Source: Ardenticatenaceae bacterium (GTDB lineage: Bacteria; Chloroflexota; Anaerolineae; Promineifilales; Promineifilaceae). From it: a stretch of DNA of 64,000 nucleotides. The notes beneath the pieces are model-generated. The model made no database searches and was not told the origin of the DNA. It was given only the letters and a program-made list of their open reading frames with translations. Positions 56,075-62,962 of this stretch are shown piece by piece. Position 1 is the stretch's first letter; each line of letters opens with the position of its first letter. The DNA lies in NCBI GenBank assembly GCA_020634245.1, contig JACKCC010000009.1, forward strand, positions 186,001 to 250,000. The letters run 5' to 3'. Both the position numbers and the translations under genes were made by a program.

Positions 56075-57076
56075 ATGGCAACAGGAAATGCAATAAAAAC
56101 AGTACGTTCTCTTGTCCAGGAAATTGACTTCGAAGGCAAGAGTTTACTCTCAATCAACGACCTGACAAACGACCAGATTTATGGTCTATTTGAATTGGCG
56201 CGCGCGCTAGAACCCTGGAATCGTTCGGCCGTACCCTTGCTGACTGGCAACGTGATGGCCGCCCTGTTCTTCCAACCCAGCACCCGCACCCGCATGAGCT
56301 TTGAAACGGCGATGCACCGTTTGGGCGGCGCTGTTGTCACCGAAGCCACCCCATTGGTTTCCTCATCAATGGCCAAAGAAGAAAGCCTCTCCGACATGAT
56401 GAAAGTAGTTTCCAAATATGCCAACGTCATCGTGCTGCGCCATCCTGATGATGTGGATGCCCGCGATGCTGTCACCTACTCCGACGCACCGGTCATCAAC
56501 GGCGGATTGGGCCATTGGGAACATCCCACCCAAGCACTGCTGGACATGTATACCTTGTGGCGTACCCACAACAAGGTGGAAGGCGTCAAGGTTTGCATTG
56601 CCAGCGCCGATCTGGTTGCCGCCCGTACCGGCCACTCCATGGCCTACGGTCTGGCCAGATTGGGCGCAGACGTCACATTAGCCTGCCCTAGAATCAACCG
56701 CACCCCCAAAGGCGTGATAGAAAAACTGGAAACCGTTGGCGGCCACGTCAAAGAAGAATTTGACCTGACTCAAGACAGCTTCAATGAACTCATTGCCGGC
56801 ATGGATTTGGTTTACTTGCCGGGTTGCAGCGCCCCGAAGGGAGCCGAAGCCGAAGCCTTTAAGAAGTTGATGGACAGCTACTACGTTCGCTTTGAAACGC
56901 TGGACAAAGTCCGCCAGGAAGAAGATCGCATCATCCACGTGACCCATACGCTGCCACGTCGGGCCGGCGAAATGGATTTGCGCATTGACACTACACCCAA
57001 CCAGCAATATTTTGAAGCGATTGCCTACAGTGTTTCGATTCGCATGGCCCTGGTGGCCAGTATTCTGGGCGTATAA
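56075..57076 (+). CDS. Aspartate/ornithine-carbamoyltransferase-fold protein
   Basis: A 333-residue carbamoyltransferase. The carbamoyl phosphate motif FFQPSTRTRMSFETAMHRLGG (about residues 66-86), the mobile-loop lysine in SSMAKEESLSD and GHWEHPTQALLDMYTL are all present, and the closing THTLPRR corresponds to HPLPR of ATCase. The substrate end (YLPGCSAPKGAEAEAF) differs from aspartate transcarbamoylase, so a different amino or ureido partner is likely. It heads a gene block with two carbamate kinase homologues and allE, so I infer it runs in the catabolic direction, splitting a ureido compound with phosphate to carbamoyl phosphate. A biosynthetic pyrB role is the alternative. AAGGA precedes the start. 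Confidence 0.8.
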   Translation: MATGNAIKTVRSLVQEIDFEGKSLLSINDLTNDQIYGLFELARALEPWNRSAVPLLTGNVMAALFFQPSTRTRMSFETAMHRLGGAVVTEATPLVSSSMAKEESLSDMMKVVSKYANVIVLRHPDDVDARDAVTYSDAPVINGGLGHWEHPTQALLDMYTLWRTHNKVEGVKVCIASADLVAARTGHSMAYGLARLGADVTLACPRINRTPKGVIEKLETVGGHVKEEFDLTQDSFNELIAGMDLVYLPGCSAPKGAEAEAFKKLMDSYYVRFETLDKVRQEEDRIIHVTHTLPRRAGEMDLRIDTTPNQQYFEAIAYSVSIRMALVASILGV

Positions 57077-57395
57077 ATGAAAACCCGAAATCGGGATGGT
57101 TCAATTTAGCTTTACAAGCTGTAGAACGATTTTGCAAATCGTTCTCTGGGTAATTTACAAAATCGCCCTACAAAGTGTCAAGCTAACTTTTTGGGGTTTT
57201 GAACCACGCCCTGAAATCAAGGATAAAAAACATTTTGGGAGGTACTTGCCTAGCTCGCCATTAGTCGCTAAATTTACAGTGAGGGGTTAAGCATTTGGAA
57301 TGCTGAAATGCCCAACAGGTTTGTTTTCTCACTGTAAAATTGATTGGTTTAGCTGACCTAAACCCAAATCCATATTTTTCATGGAGCAGATTGTT
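57077..57395 (+). promoter_or_regulatory. Structured leader before the carbamate-kinase-like gene
   Basis: No gene is seen in this 319-base gap. It contains a GAACGATTT-TGC-AAATCGTTC hairpin (57124-57144), then TTTACAGTGAG (57273-57283) paired with CTCACTGTAAA (57328-57338), which encloses a GCATTT/AAATGC pair (57291-57296, 57306-57311). The nested stems could form a cis-acting RNA; no known riboswitch class is recognised. Confidence 0.4.
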
Positions 57396-58343
57396 ATGAA
57401 AGTGATTGTAACGATTGATGGCGAACTTTTAGTTTCTAACGTAGCTAGTCGAGGTCTTCAAGGACAAAAAGAGGCTGTTGAGAAAATCGTAGGCAGCTTG
57501 AGCGACCTTTTGCAGGCAGAGCACAAAATCACCATTGTGCACGGTAATGGTCCGCAAGTTGGTAACATGCTGTTCCGCGGCGAGATTGCCAGTCATGCTG
57601 TCCCTCCGGTTCCGTTAGATGTTTGTGGCGCGGATACCCAAGGAGCGACGGGTTATTTCTTGCAACAATCTTTGCAAAATTTGCTGCGGCGGAAAGGGTT
57701 GAAACGTGAGGTAACGGCCGTTGTCACCCAGGTTCTCATCGACGAGACAGACCCGGCCATGGCCGCTCCCATCAAAGGCGTCGGTCCCTTTTTCGATGTA
57801 GAACGCGCCCAAAAGTATGGCAACACACGTGGCTGGAAATTCATCATGGTTCCCGGCCGCGGTCAACAGCGAGCAGTTCCGGCTTACTTGCCCCGGCAGA
57901 TTCTCGAAATCAACTCGATTCGCTGCCTGATGGAAAACAAAACTATTGTCATTTGTGGTGGCGGCGGCGGCGTTCCCGTTCGTTATGATGCGCACGGGCA
58001 GTTGACCGGGGTTGAAGCGGTGGTAAATAAATCCCACACAGCCACCCTCCTGGCCAATGAAGTACAAGCCGACACCATCATCTTCGTTTCACAGTGGGAA
58101 AAGATAAGGCAAGCCTTCCCGCAAATAGTCAAAGATGAATACATTCGATTCACGTTGACTGAATTAAAGGAATTTATTGATCAAAGAAAAGATGAATTAA
58201 CCGATTCAATGTACCTCAAGCTGCAAGCCAGTTGTAAATTTTTGGCAACTCCCGGCAAATTTATATGTATCATTCCGCCGGAACAGCTTGAAGGGGTTTT
58301 GAATCAAGAATGTGGGATCCAGTTAATCTCTGATCCTGAATAA
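57396..58343 (+). CDS. Carbamate-kinase-like protein with altered active-site loop
   Basis: A 315-residue amino acid kinase-fold protein, clearly a paralogue of the carbamate kinase encoded next (HGNGPQVGNMLFR, PLDVCGADTQGATGY and VTQVLIDETDP are shared). The glycine-rich N-terminal loop that reads AIGGNSL in the neighbour is here VTIDGELLV, and the segment IDKD(L/Y)AS is VNKSHTAT. The late region with the second lysine motif is replaced by QWEKIRQAFPQIV. Catalysis may therefore be lost or changed, and it could form a regulatory or heteromeric partner. ATG 57396 is chosen because GGAG lies nine bases upstream; an in-frame ATG at 57381 would contain that site. Confidence 0.75.
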   Translation: MKVIVTIDGELLVSNVASRGLQGQKEAVEKIVGSLSDLLQAEHKITIVHGNGPQVGNMLFRGEIASHAVPPVPLDVCGADTQGATGYFLQQSLQNLLRRKGLKREVTAVVTQVLIDETDPAMAAPIKGVGPFFDVERAQKYGNTRGWKFIMVPGRGQQRAVPAYLPRQILEINSIRCLMENKTIVICGGGGGVPVRYDAHGQLTGVEAVVNKSHTATLLANEVQADTIIFVSQWEKIRQAFPQIVKDEYIRFTLTELKEFIDQRKDELTDSMYLKLQASCKFLATPGKFICIIPPEQLEGVLNQECGIQLISDPE

Positions 58344-58439
58344 CCCCGTCACAGCGCCCGGCTGAATTGGCAAAGACGCACTTTATTGCTCTTCCGTTCC
58401 AATTTTCCGTCCTGTGACGAAAAATGAAGAGGATAAAGT

Positions 58440-59393
58440 ATGTCTGAAAAAATTGCCGTGATTGCGATCGGGGGTAATTCCCTGGTCAAAGATAAAAGCC
58501 GCCAGAGTATCCAAGACCAATATCAAGCGATGACCGAAACCAGCTATCATATCGCTGATATGATTCAGGATGGCTGGACGGTGGCCATTGGCCATGGCAA
58601 CGGACCACAAGTTGGTTTTGTCCTGCGCCGTTCGGAAATTGCCTTCAAAGTGGAAGGCGTCCACGAAGTGCCGCTGGACGTTTGCGGCGCGGATACTCAG
58701 GGAGCCACAGGCTACGGCCTCCAACAAAATCTGTACAATGAATTTCTCGAACGCGGCATCCAGAAGCCGGTGGCGACGGTTGTCACCCAGGTGGAAGTGG
58801 ATCGCAACGACCCGGCGTTCCAAAATCCGGTCAAACCGATTGGCTCTTTCATGGATAAAGCGGAAGCGATGGAAAAGAAAGCCAAAGACGGCTGGGATGT
58901 GGTTGAGGACGCCGGCCGCGGCTGGCGGCGAGTAGTCCCTTCCCCCCTGCCCAAGCGCGTCGTTGAGGAGCCGGCCATCAAGCAGCTCATTGATGGCGGC
59001 ACTTGCGTCATCACGGTAGGCGGCGGCGGTATCCCGGTTGTGGCTGATGAGTCAGGTAAACTGCAAGGCGTCGCCGCGGTGATCGACAAGGATTATGCCT
59101 CTTCGCTGCTGGGCAATGCGATTGGGGCAGAACTGTTGATTATCAGTACGGCCGTTGAGAAAGTGGCCCTCAATTTTGGCAAACCAGACGAAACCTGGCT
59201 GGACAAAATCACACTGGAAGAAGCCAAAGCGTATCTGGCTGAGGGCATCCATTTTGCCAAAGGCAGCATGGCCCCCAAAATGCAGGCTGTCATCTGGTTC
59301 CTGGAACGGGGTGGCAAAAAAGCGATCATCACCAACCCGGAAAACATCGCCAAAGCACTGCGCGGCGAAACAGGCACGACGATTGTGGCATAG
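58440..59393 (+). CDS. arcC: Carbamate kinase
   Basis: A 317-residue carbamate kinase, which transfers phosphate from carbamoyl phosphate to ADP, yielding ATP, ammonia and CO2. The family motifs are complete: VIAIGGNSLVKDKS at the N-terminus, GHGNGPQVGFVLRR, VPLDVCGADTQGATGYGLQQ, TVGGGGIPVV, VIDKDYASSLLGNAIGAELLIIST and FAKGSMAPKMQAVIWFLERGGKKAIIT. GAGGATAAAGT precedes the ATG. Together with the carbamoyltransferases this gives substrate-level ATP formation from ureides. The symbol refers to the enzyme family; an arginine deiminase context (arcA, arcB) is absent, so YqeA/AllK-like use in ureide catabolism fits better. Confidence 0.92.
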   Translation: MSEKIAVIAIGGNSLVKDKSRQSIQDQYQAMTETSYHIADMIQDGWTVAIGHGNGPQVGFVLRRSEIAFKVEGVHEVPLDVCGADTQGATGYGLQQNLYNEFLERGIQKPVATVVTQVEVDRNDPAFQNPVKPIGSFMDKAEAMEKKAKDGWDVVEDAGRGWRRVVPSPLPKRVVEEPAIKQLIDGGTCVITVGGGGIPVVADESGKLQGVAAVIDKDYASSLLGNAIGAELLIISTAVEKVALNFGKPDETWLDKITLEEAKAYLAEGIHFAKGSMAPKMQAVIWFLERGGKKAIITNPENIAKALRGETGTTIVA

Positions 59394-59400
59394 GGGCAAA

Positions 59401-59477
59401 GTGGCAGAGTTACAAGGTGGCAGAGTAACCTTGCCACCCTGCAACTTTGCAACCTTGCCACCTTGCAACTCTGCCAC
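59401..59477. repeat. GTGGCAGAGTT...AACTCTGCCAC hairpin before the M20 gene
   Basis: Arms of 22 bases (59401-59422 and 59456-59477) are complementary with one mismatch, and GCAAGGTTGCAAAG-type words fill the loop. It ends two bases before the ATG of the M20 gene, so it occupies the ribosome binding region. Confidence 0.8.
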
Positions 59478-59478
59478 C

Positions 59479-60687
59479 ATGCACACTTTATCTGTTGAGG
59501 AACGCCGGATTTTGGATTCGATTCAGGAATCCGAAGTTGTTGGGTTGCTCCAGGCGCTCATCCAGGCGCGGAGTGATTTTCCGCCGGGTGATTGTGTAAC
59601 GGCCGTTTCCGTCATCGCCGACAAATTAACTAAAGCCAACATTCCATTCGACATTCTGGCCAACAACCCACACCAACCCAATTTGGTCGCCACACTGCCG
59701 GGCAACGCCATCACTCCCACTTTACTGTACCATGCCCACGTTGATACCGTTGCTCCCGGTGACCCGGCCGTGTGGCGGCATCCTCCCTTTTCCGGCGTGG
59801 TGGAAGATGGCCTTATTTACGGCCGTGGCGCGGGCGATGACAAAAGCAGTGTGGCGGCGCAGGTCATGGCGTTGGTGACGTTGGCGCGGGCGGGGGTGAA
59901 GGTGAACGGCCGTTTCCAGGTCGTCGTCGTATCCGATGAAGAGTCGGGAGCGAAACAAGGCACGCGCTGGCTGCGCGACAACCAGCATTTGCAGCCCGAC
60001 TTTCTTGTCGTCGGCGAACAAACCCAAAACCGGGTCGCCGTCGCCGAGCGGGTCGCCTGCGGCATCGACCTGACTATCTTCGGCAAAAGCACGCACGGGG
60101 CTATGCCCTGGGCCGGCGACAACGCGGTATTGAAAACAGCCCGCGTTTTGGTCTGGCTGGAAAAGAAGCTGTTTCCGCAATTGGCGGCCAAATCGCATCC
60201 TTACCTGCCGTCAGCCACATTAAACATCGGCAAGATTACCGGTGGATTGCAGTGGAACATCGTGCCGGAAACCTGCAAAGTAGAAATGGACAGGCGGTTA
60301 CTGCCCGGCGAAACGCGGGAAGCGGCGATGGCCGAAATCGAAGCGCTACTGGACGAGTACAACGACACGATTGAACCGCTGCAATACGAACTGTTTTCCA
60401 CCGGCAAGGTTGCGCCCAACATCAACACCGATCCGAACGAACCGTTTGTTCAATGTGCTAAGTCCGCTTTGCAGGTTGTGACCGGGCAACCGCAGGAATT
60501 AACGGGCTATGTGCAGACAAGTGACGGCCGTTGGTTTGCCGGAGACGGCTTTCCCATCATCATTGTTGGCCCCAGCGATCCGGCCGTGGGCCACGCTACC
60601 AACGAACACGTCTCGGTTGAGCAGCTTGTCGAGGCAACGAAGTTTTTAACCCTGCTGGCGCTGCGCTGGCTTAACCAAACCAAATAG
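59479..60687 (+). CDS. M20-family metallohydrolase (ArgE/DapE/YgeY-like)
   Basis: A 402-residue zinc hydrolase of the M20 peptidase family. Metal and catalytic residues are visible in LLYHAHVDTVAPGD (first His and Asp), GRGAGDDKSSVAAQ (bridging Asp) and VVSDEESGAKQGTRW (catalytic Glu pair); ATNEHVSVEQL gives the last histidine. The dimerisation domain includes GKSTHGAMPWAGDNAV. It acts on an N-acyl, N-carbamoyl or peptide-like amide. Neighbours suggest a ureido or amino acid-ureide, like YgeY in enteric purine catabolism. The frame is open upstream, but ATG 59479 begins the conserved part. The start lacks a ribosome binding site because a repeat hairpin abuts it. Confidence 0.85.
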   Translation: MHTLSVEERRILDSIQESEVVGLLQALIQARSDFPPGDCVTAVSVIADKLTKANIPFDILANNPHQPNLVATLPGNAITPTLLYHAHVDTVAPGDPAVWRHPPFSGVVEDGLIYGRGAGDDKSSVAAQVMALVTLARAGVKVNGRFQVVVVSDEESGAKQGTRWLRDNQHLQPDFLVVGEQTQNRVAVAERVACGIDLTIFGKSTHGAMPWAGDNAVLKTARVLVWLEKKLFPQLAAKSHPYLPSATLNIGKITGGLQWNIVPETCKVEMDRRLLPGETREAAMAEIEALLDEYNDTIEPLQYELFSTGKVAPNINTDPNEPFVQCAKSALQVVTGQPQELTGYVQTSDGRWFAGDGFPIIIVGPSDPAVGHATNEHVSVEQLVEATKFLTLLALRWLNQTK

Positions 60688-60745
60688 CTGTGGCAGGTCT
60701 CTAGACCGTGCCCGGTGGTGGCGCGGTCTGGAGACCGGCCACAGC
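60687..60745. repeat. GCTGTGGC...GCCACAGC palindrome between the M20 gene and allE
   Basis: The outer arms GCTGTGG (60687-60693) and CCACAGC, plus inner GGTCTC/GAGACC and AGACCG/CGGTCT pairs, make a 59-base imperfect palindrome. It begins at the M20 stop codon. Its type is the same as other gene-end elements in this window, but the sequence family is different. Confidence 0.7.
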
Positions 60746-60777
60746 CAGAGAATTATTTACAAAAAGAGGAATTAAAT

Positions 60778-61560
60778 ATGGCTCACAAATTCGCATCACT
60801 TGATGCCGACATTACTTCAAGAAGCCGATCCATCACCAAGCCGGGGAGCTACATGATCCTTGGCCAGGCAGACCGGGTCAATAGCAAACTGCCCAACTGG
60901 CGCGATACCAACGCCAAAGTCATGACTACGCCGGTTCTGGGCGCAAAATTTGTCGAATATGAAATGTTCATCCAGCCCGGCGGCGGCACAAAACAGCCAG
61001 TCAACGATGGCTTGCAGCATTTCCTGTTTGTCCTGGAAGGCGAAATTTCTTTCGAATTGGCCGGTCAGGTCCATGAGCTGACCGTAGGCGGGACCGTTTG
61101 GCTGCCGCCTAACCAACCCTACAGCCTGACCAATAACAGCGGTGCGCTGACCCGCATGTTGTGGCTGCGCCGCCGCTACATCGAACTGGAAGGCATTGCC
61201 ATTCCCGAACCGATCATCACCAATGAGAAGAATGTCGAAGCGATGCCTGAGGACACTTACGTCGAAAAGCACCTGATTCCCTATGACAACGAATTGGGCT
61301 ACGACATGGCTTTCAACCTGCTCATTTTTGAGCCAGGGACGCATTTTGGCTTCGTCGAATCGCACATCATGGAACATGGCCTTTACATGCTGGATGGGCG
61401 CGGCTTTTATTACCTCAACGGCGACCTGATTGAGGTGAAGAAGGACGACTATATCTACATGGCACCCTTCTGCCCGCAGTATTTTGCGGCGACCGGTTGG
61501 GAGACGGGCCGTTACATTTTGTACAAGGATGTGAATCGCGATTACATTGATGAACTTTAG
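60778..61560 (+). CDS. allE: (S)-ureidoglycine aminohydrolase
   Basis: A 260-residue bicupin that matches AllE/UGlyAH, which releases ammonia from (S)-ureidoglycine to give (S)-ureidoglycolate in allantoin breakdown. The first cupin has GLQHFLFVLEGEISFEL and the second MEHGLYMLDGRGFYYLNGDLIEVKKDDYIYM (residues about 199-229), with the metal-binding Glu and His residues in FGFVESHIMEHG, and the end YILYKDVNRDYIDEL is typical. Length equals E. coli AllE. ATG 60778 has AGAGGA upstream; the longer frame to 60715 crosses a repeat. It is the clearest marker that this block handles purine-derived ureides. Confidence 0.9.
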   Translation: MAHKFASLDADITSRSRSITKPGSYMILGQADRVNSKLPNWRDTNAKVMTTPVLGAKFVEYEMFIQPGGGTKQPVNDGLQHFLFVLEGEISFELAGQVHELTVGGTVWLPPNQPYSLTNNSGALTRMLWLRRRYIELEGIAIPEPIITNEKNVEAMPEDTYVEKHLIPYDNELGYDMAFNLLIFEPGTHFGFVESHIMEHGLYMLDGRGFYYLNGDLIEVKKDDYIYMAPFCPQYFAATGWETGRYILYKDVNRDYIDEL

Positions 61561-61591
61561 ACCCTAAGGGTTTAGAAAAACCCTTAGGGTC
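61560..61591. repeat. Second copy of the GACCCTAAGGGTTT palindrome
   Basis: The arms GACCCTAAGGGTTT (61560-61573) and its complement (61578-61591) flank an AGAA loop. They are the same 14-base arms as at 6045-6075. The first base is the last base of the allE stop codon. No T run follows, so it is a dispersed palindrome and not a standard terminator. Confidence 0.75.
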
Positions 61592-61731
61592 TGCGGAGCG
61601 CATCGATCGTGGTGAGCATTGTTTGTTGCCGGATTCAGGTTGGCAGAAGGGAGTCGTATGGCAAATCGTTAAGTAGGTATTGGGATGCAAAGCGCCTGAT
61701 ACTACAAAATTTTATGCAGTGAGGAGATAGT

Positions 61732-62718
61732 ATGGATAACAAAGTGTATCATGACGAAGACGTGAGCCTGGATGTGCTCAAAGACAAAGTGATTGCCGTG
61801 CTCGGCTATGGCATTCAGGGCGGGCCGCAAGCGCTTTGCCTGCGCGACAGCGGACTCAACGTCATCGTGGGAGCGGGGCCGCGCGATCGTTATCATGATT
61901 GGGACAAAGCCGAAGCCGATGGCTTTGAAGTCATGTCCATTGGCGAAGCCACCCGCCGGGCCGATGTTGTCCACGTCTTGCTGGCCGATCCGGCCCAACC
62001 GGCCGTGTACGACCGGGAAATCCGCGACAACCTGAAACCCAACTGTACACTGAGCTTCGCTCACGGGTTCAACGTCCTCTACGGCTCAATTCTGCCGCCC
62101 AAAGATGTCAACGTCGTCTTGTTTGTGCCCAATTCACCGGGCCACATGGTGCGCAAAAAGTTCCTAGAAGGCTCCGGCATTTACGGCGCGGTCAGCGTCG
62201 ATCAGGATGTGACCGGCGACGCGCTAGACATCGTTCTGGCCATTGCCAAGGGTGTGGGCAGCACCCGCGTCGGTGTCGTGGAACTCTCCTTCCAGCACGA
62301 GACCGAAGGCGATAACTTTGAGGAGCAGGTGTTGTACGGCGGCACAATCCATCTGATGAAAGCGGTGTTTAACACGATGGTCGAGAACGGCTATCCGCCC
62401 TACTTTGCTTATGCCAAAGCGATCCGCTCGCTGCGTACCGTTGTAGATGTGATGGATGAAATCGGCATTGAGGCGTACATCTCCGAACGCAGCAGCCGCA
62501 CCTGCGAGTTTGCCGTCCGCACCAGCGGTCCGCGCGTGATTAATTACGACGAAATTCAAAAGGTCTTTGAAGAGACGGAACGGGGTGAATTTGCCGCCCG
62601 CTGGATGCAGGAATGGCAGTTGGGCATGCCGCGCCTGCACCGGATGCGGCGTACCGGGGCCGCCTCGAAGATGGAAGAGACCGGCCACAAATGGCGGGAT
62701 CAATTTGGTGAAGGCTAA
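61732..62718 (+). CDS. Ketol-acid reductoisomerase-like protein in a ureide operon
   Basis: A 328-residue protein of the IlvC fold. The Rossmann start reads VIAVLGYGIQGGPQALCLRDSGLNVIVGAG, with DVVHVLLADPAQPAVY, LSFAHGFNVLYGSILPPKDV and PGHMVRKKFLEG following IlvC order. In the C-terminal domain HETEGDNFEEQVLYGGTIHLMKAVFNTMVENGY has the acidic metal ligands. Compared with IlvC the loop YGSQGHAHA is YGIQGGPQA and the end region is diverged. No other branched-chain gene is near, while allE and carbamoyltransferases flank it. An oxidoreductase acting on a ureido or 2-hydroxy acid intermediate, such as ureidoglycolate, is a reasonable but unproven idea. GAGGAG precedes the ATG. Confidence 0.75.
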   Translation: MDNKVYHDEDVSLDVLKDKVIAVLGYGIQGGPQALCLRDSGLNVIVGAGPRDRYHDWDKAEADGFEVMSIGEATRRADVVHVLLADPAQPAVYDREIRDNLKPNCTLSFAHGFNVLYGSILPPKDVNVVLFVPNSPGHMVRKKFLEGSGIYGAVSVDQDVTGDALDIVLAIAKGVGSTRVGVVELSFQHETEGDNFEEQVLYGGTIHLMKAVFNTMVENGYPPYFAYAKAIRSLRTVVDVMDEIGIEAYISERSSRTCEFAVRTSGPRVINYDEIQKVFEETERGEFAARWMQEWQLGMPRLHRMRRTGAASKMEETGHKWRDQFGEG

Positions 62719-62723
62719 TGGAA

Positions 62724-62876
62724 AAACCGCAGAGACGCGGAGAACACAGAGAGAAATTAGTTTCAATACGACATAACACACTATTACGAAAATCTTATAA
62801 CAACTGTCATGCTGAACGAAGTGAAGCATCCTAGCCAAGTTGAATGGGATTCTTCGCCTTCGGCTCAGAATGACAG
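62724..62876. repeat. Two common dispersed repeat types in one gap
   Basis: AACCGCAGAGACGCGGAGAAC (from about 62725) is followed by ACACAGAGAG-type words. Then TGTCATGCTGAACGAAGTG at about 62806 pairs imperfectly with the complement-like TTCGGCTCAGAATGACA ending near 62872. Both types resemble short elements found in many bacterial genomes. No gene is present between 62719 and 62962. Confidence 0.6.
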
Positions 62877-62962
62877 CTCCAAGACTTCTGTAATAGGTTA
62901 GTAATGTTGCCAAGCAAAAATCAATCGAATCAATAAATTTATAAAAAGGAAAGGATATAAAA

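Noticed and set aside
56075..57076. pyrB, aspartate carbamoyltransferase of pyrimidine synthesis
   Set aside because: No other pyrimidine gene is near, the substrate-side loop differs, and two carbamate kinase homologues follow, which points to catabolism.
61732..62718. Canonical ilvC of branched-chain amino acid synthesis
   Set aside because: The cofactor loop and C-terminal end are altered and no ilvB, ilvN or leu genes accompany it.
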